Shown piece by piece: positions 1-6,700 of a DNA stretch of 8,788 bases. Within the stretch, counting starts at the first letter, position 1. Every line of letters begins with the position of its first letter. The stretch lies in the NCBI GenBank assembly GCA_030654645.1, contig JAURXC010000114.1:1-8788 (forward strand), read 5' to 3'. A program made the position numbers and the translations under genes. Under the pieces are notes generated by a model that saw only the letters and a program-made list of their open reading frames with translations, did not search any database and was not told the origin of the DNA. The DNA comes from Deltaproteobacteria bacterium (GTDB taxonomy: Bacteria; Desulfobacterota; Desulfuromonadia; Geobacterales; Pseudopelobacteraceae).

Positions 1-1407
1 GACCGGGCCGAACTGCTGCTGCTTTCCGGTGGGATCAACACTCTCGTCGATGCGTTGAAAAAGGATATCAGGACTGCGGCGGGCGCGAACGCCGCGATTC
101 GCGACCGCATCCAGAAGCCGCTTCTGGAACTGGAAACGGCCATGGCCAATTTTCAGAAGGAGCTCAAGGGGCCGCGCACCGCCGGCTTGTCCAGGGCGGG
201 GATGGAAGCGACTGATGCGGCTTTCCGCGCAGCCTCTCAGCTGTCGCCGGTGCTTGACGAACTGCTTGGCAGCCGCATCTCGACATTGCAGCTGAGGATG
301 TCAGTCTACCTGAGCTTGTCGCTGGTGGCGTTTCTGCTCGGAATCTACTTCAACCTGGCCTGCTATCTCTCGGTCAAGGAGGGAATCAGCGCTGTTCATG
401 ACGCCGCCCGCAAGGTTTCCAATGGCGACCTGACGGTGGAGGCGCGGCTGTCATCCAGGGACGAGATCGGCGAGACCTGCGGAATGTTCAACACGATGAC
501 CGACAACCTGCGCCGCATAGTCGTCACCCTGGCGGAGGTCACCGAGAAGATCCACGCCAACTCGGGGGCCATCGCCTCGACCATGGATCAGCAATCAGGT
601 TTTGCCACGCAGCTTTCCAGTTCGGTGGTGGAGATCTCGTCCACCATGGAGGAATTTTCTTCAACGGCCAGCCAGATAGCGCTGCACAGCCAGGCGGTGG
701 TCGAACGTGCCGACAAGACCCTTGAAGACACCAAGAATGGCGCGGCCGAGGTCGAGAATTTGACTTTCAAGGTCAACGACATCAGCGGCACCATACAGGC
801 AAACCTGAGCGAGATCGTCGATCTGGGCAGGAAGTCGAAAGAGATCAACAAGGTGATGGAGATAATCAACAACATTGCCAACCAGACCAAGTTGATCGCG
901 TTCAATGCAGCGCTTGAGGCTGCCAGCGCCGGCGAGTCCGGGAAGCGTTTTGGCGTGGTGGCGGTGGAGATCCGGCGTCTGGCCGACAGCGTGGTAGAAT
1001 CCACTTCCGAGATAGAAGTCAAGATAACCGAAATCCTGGATGCGGTGAACCGGTTGGTGATGTCTTCGGAGAAGAGTTTCCAGCTGATTCAGGAAGGTCA
1101 GGAGTACGCCTCCCATACGGTGGTGATGCTGATCGAGAGCGTGGACGGCGTAGAGGAGACCACCAGCGCCGCCCGCCAGATTTCCCTTTCCACGCAGCAA
1201 CAGCAGATTGCCAGCAGCCAGGTGGTTTTGGCGCTGAAAGACATTGAGCAGGGGGTCCGTTTCTCCACCGACTCGATCCACCGGACAAACGGTGTGACCG
1301 AGGAACTGTTCAACCTCTCCGAGCAATTGAGGGATCTGGTGATGACCTTCAAGGTCGGCAAAGAGGGTGGTGGACAGGAAACCGCGCCGGCCGCGGAACT
1401 GCGCTAA
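1..1407 (+). CDS. Methyl-accepting chemotaxis protein, 5'-truncated by window edge
   Basis: The frame is open from the first base, so the true start lies upstream; a TTG at 55 is only an internal codon. Residues are counted from the first codon in the window. Residues 1-100 are mostly helical and look like the end of an extracytoplasmic sensor; I cannot name its family. A membrane helix spans about 101-126 (VYLSLSLVAFLLGIYF), followed by a HAMP domain to about 180 with the DEIGE motif. The rest is the long cytoplasmic coiled-coil signalling domain. Its hairpin tip reads IANQTKLIAFNAALEAA (about 292-308), followed by AGESGKRFGVVAVEIRRLAD, which identifies an MCP beyond doubt. The usual tip Asn after QT is Lys297 here. 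The protein ends in ELR and has no NWETF-type pentapeptide tether for CheR or CheB. The first transmembrane helix is outside the window. It should sense a signal at the membrane and control the CheA encoded downstream; the ligand is unknown. Confidence 0.96.
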   Translation, partial: DRAELLLLSGGINTLVDALKKDIRTAAGANAAIRDRIQKPLLELETAMANFQKELKGPRTAGLSRAGMEATDAAFRAASQLSPVLDELLGSRISTLQLRMSVYLSLSLVAFLLGIYFNLACYLSVKEGISAVHDAARKVSNGDLTVEARLSSRDEIGETCGMFNTMTDNLRRIVVTLAEVTEKIHANSGAIASTMDQQSGFATQLSSSVVEISSTMEEFSSTASQIALHSQAVVERADKTLEDTKNGAAEVENLTFKVNDISGTIQANLSEIVDLGRKSKEINKVMEIINNIANQTKLIAFNAALEAASAGESGKRFGVVAVEIRRLADSVVESTSEIEVKITEILDAVNRLVMSSEKSFQLIQEGQEYASHTVVMLIESVDGVEETTSAARQISLSTQQQQIASSQVVLALKDIEQGVRFSTDSIHRTNGVTEELFNLSEQLRDLVMTFKVGKEGGGQETAPAAELR

Positions 1408-1410
1408 GCC

Positions 1411-2457
1411 ATGATAAAACCGGCGGGTGACATAAGGGTGCTGATTGTTGACGACAGCGGACTGGTGCGTGACTTGATCCGGGACATTCTCGAGTCCGAG
1501 CCGGGGATCAGTGTGGTCGGAGAGGCCGTAAACGGCCTGGAGGCCATTGTCAAGGTGGCCTCGCTCAAGCCTGATATCGTCACCATGGATATCGAGATGC
1601 CTGTAATGGGCGGACTTGAAGCGATCGAGAAGATAATTGCCGCGCATCCGGTGCCGATTCTGGTGGTGACCGCGCTGACCGGAGTGCGCACCGCATTTGC
1701 CGCGGTTTCCAAAGGTGCGCTGGATGTTATCGAAAAACCGGACATCAGCATCGAGAACGTGAAGCGACTGATAAGCAAGATCCGGCTCCTGTCCAATGTT
1801 GATGTCTCTGCCCATCAGCTGGCCCTGGGGAGAAAAAACGTGGCCACTGAAGATAACCGGCCGGTGCAAGGCTCAGTGGGGGTAACGAAGGCCGCGCTGG
1901 TCGCCATAGCCGCCTCCACCGGGGGGCCACAGGCCATCCATTCCATATTGTCGCGCTTGCCGCGCACATTTCCGGCTCCTGTGATCATCACCCAGCATAT
2001 TGCCGAAGGGTTCACCCAGGGCATGGTTGACTGGCTTAACGCCGCGACTCCTCTTACCGTGGTGGTGGCGGGAAATGGCGATCGTCCTTGCGCGGGTCAC
2101 GTCTATGTCAATCCCGCCGAGCATTCGATGAGGATCACCGCCCAGGGGGTGATCGTACTTGGTGACCGGGAGGCCGGTCAGGTCTACAATCCCTCCTGCA
2201 ATACACTGCTCTGCTCGGTTGCCGCTACGTATAAGAAAGAGGCCATTGGGCTGATCATGAGCGGCATGGGTGATGACGGAGTCGCCGGGATGAATGAAAT
2301 CAGGATGGCCGGAGGGACAACGCTGGCACAGGATGCGAAAAGTTCCGTGGTTTTTGGCATGAACCGGCTCGCGGTGGAACGCGGATATGTCCAGAAGGTG
2401 GTGACGCTCGACAAGATCCCGGCCGAACTGATGCAGCGGGTTGGAACCCGGGTATGA
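1411..2457 (+). CDS. cheB: CheB protein-glutamate methylesterase/deamidase, REC-regulated
   Basis: CheB removes methyl groups from, and deamidates, MCP glutamines/glutamates in the cytoplasm, activated by phosphorylation from CheA. The 348 residues match the usual family length. The N-terminal receiver (about 8-125) has the acidic pair Asp14-Asp15, phosphoacceptor Asp60 (TMDIEMP), Thr87 and Lys109 before Pro. A linker of about 35 residues follows. The methylesterase domain (about 160-345) has the catalytic triad Ser169 (AASTGGP), His196 (TQHI) and Asp289 (SGMGDDGVAG). The ATG at 1411 is the first possible start, because the in-frame codon two before it is the MCP stop TAA. There is no good Shine-Dalgarno sequence, so translation is probably coupled to the MCP. 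It should act on the MCP just upstream and corresponds to WspF if the system is Wsp-like. Confidence 0.97.
   Translation: MIKPAGDIRVLIVDDSGLVRDLIRDILESEPGISVVGEAVNGLEAIVKVASLKPDIVTMDIEMPVMGGLEAIEKIIAAHPVPILVVTALTGVRTAFAAVSKGALDVIEKPDISIENVKRLISKIRLLSNVDVSAHQLALGRKNVATEDNRPVQGSVGVTKAALVAIAASTGGPQAIHSILSRLPRTFPAPVIITQHIAEGFTQGMVDWLNAATPLTVVVAGNGDRPCAGHVYVNPAEHSMRITAQGVIVLGDREAGQVYNPSCNTLLCSVAATYKKEAIGLIMSGMGDDGVAGMNEIRMAGGTTLAQDAKSSVVFGMNRLAVERGYVQKVVTLDKIPAELMQRVGTRV
2437..2450 (+). repeat. Inverted repeat just before the cheR start
   Basis: CGGGTT-GG-AACCCG is a perfect 6-base inverted repeat that ends three bases before the cheR ATG at 2454, inside the 3' end of cheB. In RNA it could form a 5-bp stem with a four-base loop, in the place where a ribosome binding site would be. 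A role in translational coupling is possible, but the repeat is short and may be chance. Confidence 0.35.
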
Positions 2458-3992
2458 TGGCCACCGCACGCTGCAGATATTCGGACGAGCCGATGGACCT
2501 GGCCCCGTTTAAGGAGCTGCTTCTCGGTACTTGCGGGTTTTTTTTCGAAAAAGGGCGCGAGCAGACACTCTGCGATGCTTTGAACCGTCGCATGGCAGCA
2601 AGGGGCGTCAACGACGCGGATGCTTATCAGGCGCTGTTGAGGAGCGACAGCAAAGAACTGGTGCAGTTGGTGGAACTCTTGACCGTCAACGAAACCTACT
2701 TCCTCCGTGAGCCCGACCACCTTAACCTGATGGTAGACAAACTGCTGCCATCTCTGATGGCCGGGAAAAACGGTATGCCGGTGAGGATATTGAGTGCGGG
2801 ATGTTCCACCGGAGAAGAGCCCTATTCGATAGCGATCATGCTGCGCGAGCGTTATGGCGCCGACTGCGAGCGGCTGTTCACCATCACCGGTGTGGACATT
2901 GATACCACTGCTGTAGCCATTGCCAGGCAGGGAGTGTACGGAAAAGGATCGTTTCGCGGCATGGAACCGGAGCTCCTGGAACGCTATTTCAAACCTTGCG
3001 GTCCGGGGAGGTACCGGGTCGGGGAGAACATCGGCCGGCAGGTCCGGTTCGAGGTGGTCAACCTGTTGGGCGCTAACTATCCGCAGGAGATGCTGCTGCC
3101 CGATATAATCTTCTACCGGAATGTATCCATCTATTTTCCGCAACAGATCCAGCGCGAGATATTCGGAAGACTGGCGGGACTGCTCGGTGACGGCGGCTGT
3201 TTGATCGTCGGGGCGACGGAAACCTTACACCATGATATCGGTATTCTCTCCCTGGTAGAGCAGGACTCGCTCTTTTTCTACCGAAAAGCGCCAACCCCGG
3301 TTTTCGAGGAACGCCGGACATTGAGACGTCATACTGCGATTGCCGAACGGCCAAGCGGGGTGCCCCGTCCGGTTGCAACAATTTCCCCGGCCAAATCAGA
3401 AAGCCGCCAGAGTCCGCTGCCGGCGCATCGTGTTCCCGACCGCCCCTTGCAACCGCTGCAACCAGCAGTACGGCAGGATGTCAGGGTGCTTTTCGACCGG
3501 GCCATCGAACTGGCTCACAACAAACAGTACGAAAATGCTCTGGAGGTTCTGAACGAGATTGTCCGGCAGGACGCAGCCTTCGAGAAAGCCCATTGCCTGA
3601 AGGGGAGCCTGCTTTTGAGCATGTCACGGTTCGACGAGGCCCAAACCGTCTGCAACGAGGTTCTCGGCCGGGATCAGCTCTGCCTGCAGGCGTACCTGAT
3701 GCTCGGCATCATCGCGCGCCAGAAGGGCGACGACGACAATGCGGCAAAGCGTTTCCGGGAGGCGCTCTACCTGAACGCCTCATGCTGGCTGGCCCATTAT
3801 TATTCCGCCGAGATCAGCTATGGGCAAAGGGACGAAAAACGGGCGCGAAGCGGTTATGAAGCGGCGCTCAGGAGTCTGGAGAAGGGCTCGCCCAAGGAAC
3901 ATGGACAGGACTTCTTTCCGCTTTCATTCAATGCGGAACAGTTCATAGTCATCTGCCGCCACAAGTTGTCGCTCCTGGCCGCCAAAAAATGA
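2454..3992 (+). CDS. cheR: CheR-type MCP methyltransferase with four C-terminal TPR repeats
   Basis: CheR transfers methyl groups from S-adenosylmethionine to MCP glutamates in the cytoplasm. The N-terminal helical domain carries NETYFLRE (79-86), the counterpart of the family's NET.FFR motif. The SAM-binding loop is SAGCSTGEEPYS (114-125), followed by ITGVDID. The later conserved motif reads FYRNVSIYF (220-228), where most CheR proteins have FCRNVLIYF. A proline- and arginine-rich linker spans about 280-340. Four consecutive 34-residue TPR units follow at 343-376, 377-410, 411-444 and 445-478, each with the small residues at positions 8 and 20. The total of 512 residues is much longer than plain CheR (about 280) but fits the WspC/FrzF-like class. 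The start chosen is the ATGA overlap with cheB. An internal ATG at 2493 (MDLAPFKELL), preceded by GGACGAG, would fit the family N-terminus better and could be the real start. Confidence 0.94.
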   Translation: MMATARCRYSDEPMDLAPFKELLLGTCGFFFEKGREQTLCDALNRRMAARGVNDADAYQALLRSDSKELVQLVELLTVNETYFLREPDHLNLMVDKLLPSLMAGKNGMPVRILSAGCSTGEEPYSIAIMLRERYGADCERLFTITGVDIDTTAVAIARQGVYGKGSFRGMEPELLERYFKPCGPGRYRVGENIGRQVRFEVVNLLGANYPQEMLLPDIIFYRNVSIYFPQQIQREIFGRLAGLLGDGGCLIVGATETLHHDIGILSLVEQDSLFFYRKAPTPVFEERRTLRRHTAIAERPSGVPRPVATISPAKSESRQSPLPAHRVPDRPLQPLQPAVRQDVRVLFDRAIELAHNKQYENALEVLNEIVRQDAAFEKAHCLKGSLLLSMSRFDEAQTVCNEVLGRDQLCLQAYLMLGIIARQKGDDDNAAKRFREALYLNASCWLAHYYSAEISYGQRDEKRARSGYEAALRSLEKGSPKEHGQDFFPLSFNAEQFIVICRHKLSLLAAKK

Positions 3993-4031
3993 TAAATGCA
4001 TTAATGGACAAGTCTTCTCCGGAAACACCCG

Positions 4032-4044
4032 GGGTTAAAAACCC
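4032..4044 (+). repeat. Short inverted repeat in the cheR-cheA gap
   Basis: GGGTT-AAA-AACCC is a perfect 5-base inverted repeat in the 78-base gap between cheR and cheA, the largest gap within the cluster. No T-run follows, so it is not an intrinsic terminator. It could stabilise the transcript or mark a protein site. It shares the GGGTT/AACCC arms with the repeat at 2437-2450. The rest of the gap is A-rich, with no convincing promoter. Confidence 0.3.
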
Positions 4045-4061
4045 ATTTGCTAAAAAACAGC

Positions 4062-4070
4062 AGGTAAAAT
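4062..4070 (+). promoter_or_regulatory. Weak ribosome binding site of cheA
   Basis: AGG lies six bases before the cheA ATG at 4071. A TAA in the cheA frame at 4065-4067 sits inside this leader, so the ATG at 4071 is the first possible start and the start call is firm. Confidence 0.5.
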
Positions 4071-6299
4071 ATGGCATTTGACCATTCGAAATTTCTGGCG
4101 CGTTTCGTAGAAGAGGCGCGGGAGCATTGTTCCCGGATAAGCGAAGGACTGCTTAACCTGGAGAATTCGCCCGGTGATGCCGAAACGCTCAATGGCCTGT
4201 TCCGCTCGGCCCACACGATCAAAGGCTCGTCGCGGATGATGAAGCTTGCCGGAGTTACCGAGCTGGCCCACAAGATGGAAGACGTGCTTGATGCTCTGCG
4301 CGGTGGTAAAATCTCCCTGAACGCCCCGGTCTCCGACGCCCTTTTCCGTGGAGTGGATGCCCTTACCGCGATGCTGGAAAGGATAACCGCCGGCGATACA
4401 TCTATGCAGGCGCCAGGGGAGCTCTGCGAGGAACTGGCCCGGGCCGCCACGGTGCCGTCAGCCGGAGATGCTCCCTCGCTTCCTGCTGAGCAGTCCACTC
4501 CGGTGGAACCGCCCCGGCTGACTCCCTTGCCCCCTCCGGCTGAACCCGCCATTGCCACGCCTGTCGAGTCCGCCCCGTTGCCGGTGACCCCCAAGGGGCA
4601 AAAGATCGATTACCTGCGTATCAACGCCGCCAAACTGGATGAGCTGATCCGGTTGATGGGAGAGATCGTCTCCGAACATGCCAGATTCAGGAGGCATATC
4701 GTCAGCCTCGCTGAAATCGAGCGGGCAACCGCCAGGCATCTCAAGACGGTTGCCGGCCATCTTCATGGTGCGGATAATGAACACGAACCACTGATCGAGG
4801 CTGGCCGGGCGCTGCAGCTTTCCCTGCGCCAGTCGGTGCGGGCCATGCACGACGCGTCCCTGTTGCAGGACCACCTCGTCGGCGACCTGCAGGAAACATC
4901 GCTCAGGATGCGCATGCAGCCGCTCTCCACCGTTTTCGACCCACTGCGCCGTACGGTCCGGGATCTTGCCCATGAACAGGGCAAGGATGTGGACTTCGTG
5001 GTGGAGGGGGGCGATACAGAGCTGGACCGGAAGATTATCGACCGTATCGGTGATTCCCTGATGCACATGATCCGCAATTCGCTGGACCACGGGCTGGAAA
5101 ACGCCGATGAACGGATTGCCGCCGGGAAGCCGCTCAAGGGAACCATCCACCTCTCCGCTTTTTACGACAGCGGCTGTGTCACCGTTTCCCTGAGTGACGA
5201 CGGCAAGGGGTTGTCGATTGACAGGATTCGCGAGAAGGCCCTGGCAAAACGGCTGTTCGATGCCGATACGCTGGCCGGCATGTCCCGGGCCGAGGTCACC
5301 GACCTGATCTTCATGCCCGGATTCAGCACCAGCCCGCTGATCACCGATATTTCCGGCCGCGGGGTGGGTATGGACGTGGTCAGGAAAAGCGTGGTCGATG
5401 AGCTTAAAGGCGCGATCATCATCGAAACCCTGGAAGGGGGGGGGACGACCTTCCTGCTGCGACTGCCGCTCAACCTGGCGGTTTTCCCGCTGTTCCTGGT
5501 CGCCATCGCCGGCAAAACCTGCGCCCTGCCGGCCACGTCGCTGGTCGAAATGCTCTCTGTTCGGCGGAGCGAGGTCATCGAGATCGTCAACAAGCGCGCC
5601 ATCCGCCTGCGGGAGCAGATCATACCGGTCGAAAACCTGTCCGATCTCCTGCGGCTTACAAACGAAGCGTCTGCCGAGACGGTAGAGGTGTTGATCGTCA
5701 TCATCCGGGACGGGGAAGAAAAGCTGGGTTTGGTGGTGGACGAGATCATCGGGCGGGAGGAGATGGTGGTAAAACCGCTGCCACCGCACCTGAAGAACCT
5801 GCGCATGGTTTCGGGAGTCACCATCGGTGAGCGCGACAGCATCATCAACGTGCTGCACGTTCCGGAACTGATCAGGCAGGCGCGGGAAATTGCGGATCCG
5901 CTGCGGCTGCGTCCCGCCGCCAGGGAGGATCATGCGGCTACGGTGCTGGTGGTGGATGACTCCATCAATACCCGCGAGATCGAAAAGAGCATCCTCGAGG
6001 CGTACGGTTATGCCGTGGTCACCGCAGAAGACGGCGAAGACGCCTTTGGCAAGACCCGCAAGACGCTGTTCGACCTGGTGATCACCGATGTGGAGATGCC
6101 GAGGCTGGACGGCTTTTCGCTGACAGAACGGTTGCGAGCTGATGAACGTTACCGGGCGGTGCCGATTGTCATCGTCACCTCGCGTGAAAAAGAAGAGGAC
6201 AAAAAACGTGGTATACTGGTCGGGGCCAACGCCTACATCGTCAAAGGGGCCTTCGACCAGTCCAACCTGATAGAAACTGTTCGCAGTCTGATAGGATAA
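4071..6299 (+). CDS. cheA: Hybrid chemotaxis histidine kinase CheA (Hpt-kinase-CheW-REC)
   Basis: This is the central kinase: it autophosphorylates on an Hpt histidine under MCP control and donates phosphate to receivers. The Hpt domain (about 1-110) has the phosphoacceptor His48 in AHTIKGSS. A proline-rich linker (about 135-180) replaces a recognisable P2 docking domain. The dimerisation region (about 182-300) is longer than in enteric CheA because of an extra helical stretch around 210-265, as in WspE/FrzE-type kinases. ATP-binding boxes are intact: N box HMIRNSLDHG (332-341), G1 DDGKG (376-380) and G2 GRGVGMD (429-435). A CheW-like domain covers about 470-612. The C-terminal REC (625-742) has Asp629-Asp630, phosphoacceptor Asp673 (ITDVEMP), Thr703, Tyr722 and Lys725. 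The 742 residues fit the hybrid class. It probably phosphorylates CheB, the two downstream REC-bearing proteins and its own REC, which may act as sink or relay. A run of nine G lies inside the gene at 5436-5444. Confidence 0.97.
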   Translation: MAFDHSKFLARFVEEAREHCSRISEGLLNLENSPGDAETLNGLFRSAHTIKGSSRMMKLAGVTELAHKMEDVLDALRGGKISLNAPVSDALFRGVDALTAMLERITAGDTSMQAPGELCEELARAATVPSAGDAPSLPAEQSTPVEPPRLTPLPPPAEPAIATPVESAPLPVTPKGQKIDYLRINAAKLDELIRLMGEIVSEHARFRRHIVSLAEIERATARHLKTVAGHLHGADNEHEPLIEAGRALQLSLRQSVRAMHDASLLQDHLVGDLQETSLRMRMQPLSTVFDPLRRTVRDLAHEQGKDVDFVVEGGDTELDRKIIDRIGDSLMHMIRNSLDHGLENADERIAAGKPLKGTIHLSAFYDSGCVTVSLSDDGKGLSIDRIREKALAKRLFDADTLAGMSRAEVTDLIFMPGFSTSPLITDISGRGVGMDVVRKSVVDELKGAIIIETLEGGGTTFLLRLPLNLAVFPLFLVAIAGKTCALPATSLVEMLSVRRSEVIEIVNKRAIRLREQIIPVENLSDLLRLTNEASAETVEVLIVIIRDGEEKLGLVVDEIIGREEMVVKPLPPHLKNLRMVSGVTIGERDSIINVLHVPELIRQAREIADPLRLRPAAREDHAATVLVVDDSINTREIEKSILEAYGYAVVTAEDGEDAFGKTRKTLFDLVITDVEMPRLDGFSLTERLRADERYRAVPIVIVTSREKEEDKKRGILVGANAYIVKGAFDQSNLIETVRSLIG

Positions 6300-6305
6300 G
6301 AAAGG

Positions 6306-6316
6306 AAGGAGAAGAT
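6306..6316 (+). promoter_or_regulatory. Strong Shine-Dalgarno of the single-domain REC gene
   Basis: AAGGAG (6306-6311) lies five bases before the ATG at 6317, in the 17-base gap after cheA. It is the best ribosome binding site in the cluster and suggests the REC protein is made in larger amounts than the kinase, as is usual for CheY-like proteins. Confidence 0.75.
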
Positions 6317-6700
6317 ATGAGCAGCGACACACCCGCAACAATTCTGGTGGTGGACGATGATGAATTCACCGCAGAACTGACCGGGCTGATCCTGGAATCG
6401 GCCGGTTTCGCCACATTGCTTGCCAATGGCGGACTGGATGCGCTGGAGAAGATGGCTGACGACACCTCGATTTGCGCCGTGGTCTCGGATATGAACATGC
6501 CGTTCATCGACGGTATCCAGCTCTTCGAAGAGTTGCGCCAGCAGGGTTTCAAACAGCCGTTCGTGCTGATCACCGGAGAGGATGCCGCCCCCTTGAGGAT
6601 TGCCCATCCGGATATTAATGCCATTCTGACCAAGGATGAAGAACTGCAGGAGACGCTGCCGGAAATGGTTGGCGCGCTGCTTGGGGAGAATCGGACGTGA
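6317..6700 (+). CDS. Single-domain response regulator receiver (CheY-like)
   Basis: The 127-residue protein is one REC domain with nothing attached. The acidic pocket is Asp13-Asp14-Asp15 (VVDDDE), the phosphoacceptor is Asp58 in VVSDMNMP, the switch Thr is Thr86 (LITGED) and the conserved Lys is Lys106. The Lys is followed by Asp rather than Pro, and the position of the CheY aromatic switch residue (Tyr106 in E. coli) is Ile103. The segment between Thr86 and Lys106 is two residues shorter than in CheY and holds two prolines, so the alpha-4 face is atypical. It is therefore unlikely to be a standard FliM-binding CheY. It sits between cheA and the cyclase gene, overlapping the latter by four bases, so it probably takes part in phosphotransfer between them or acts as a phosphate sink. 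The family call is certain; the role is inferred. Confidence 0.93.
   Translation: MSSDTPATILVVDDDEFTAELTGLILESAGFATLLANGGLDALEKMADDTSICAVVSDMNMPFIDGIQLFEELRQQGFKQPFVLITGEDAAPLRIAHPDINAILTKDEELQETLPEMVGALLGENRT

Noticed and set aside
55..57. TTG at 55 as the start of the MCP
   Set aside because: The frame is open back to base 1, and a start here would leave the receptor without its first membrane helix and most of its sensor domain.
661..1869. 402-codon open frame on the minus strand opposite the MCP and cheB
   Set aside because: It spans the junction of two certain genes, shows no domain and has the His/Gln/Gly-rich make-up of an antisense shadow.
4032..4056. Possible terminator between cheR and cheA
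   Set aside because: The stem is only five pairs and is followed by ATTTGC rather than a T-run, and the genes on both sides belong to one pathway.
5466..5520. Hydrophobic segment in CheA resembling a membrane helix
   Set aside because: LNLAVFPLFLVAIAG fits the first strands of the CheW-like domain, as in all CheA proteins, which are cytoplasmic.
4458..6341. 627-codon open frame on the minus strand opposite cheA
   Set aside because: It mirrors the codon bias of the cheA strand, is rich in His, Gln, Asp and Gly without any motif, and covers a gene whose domains are all clear.
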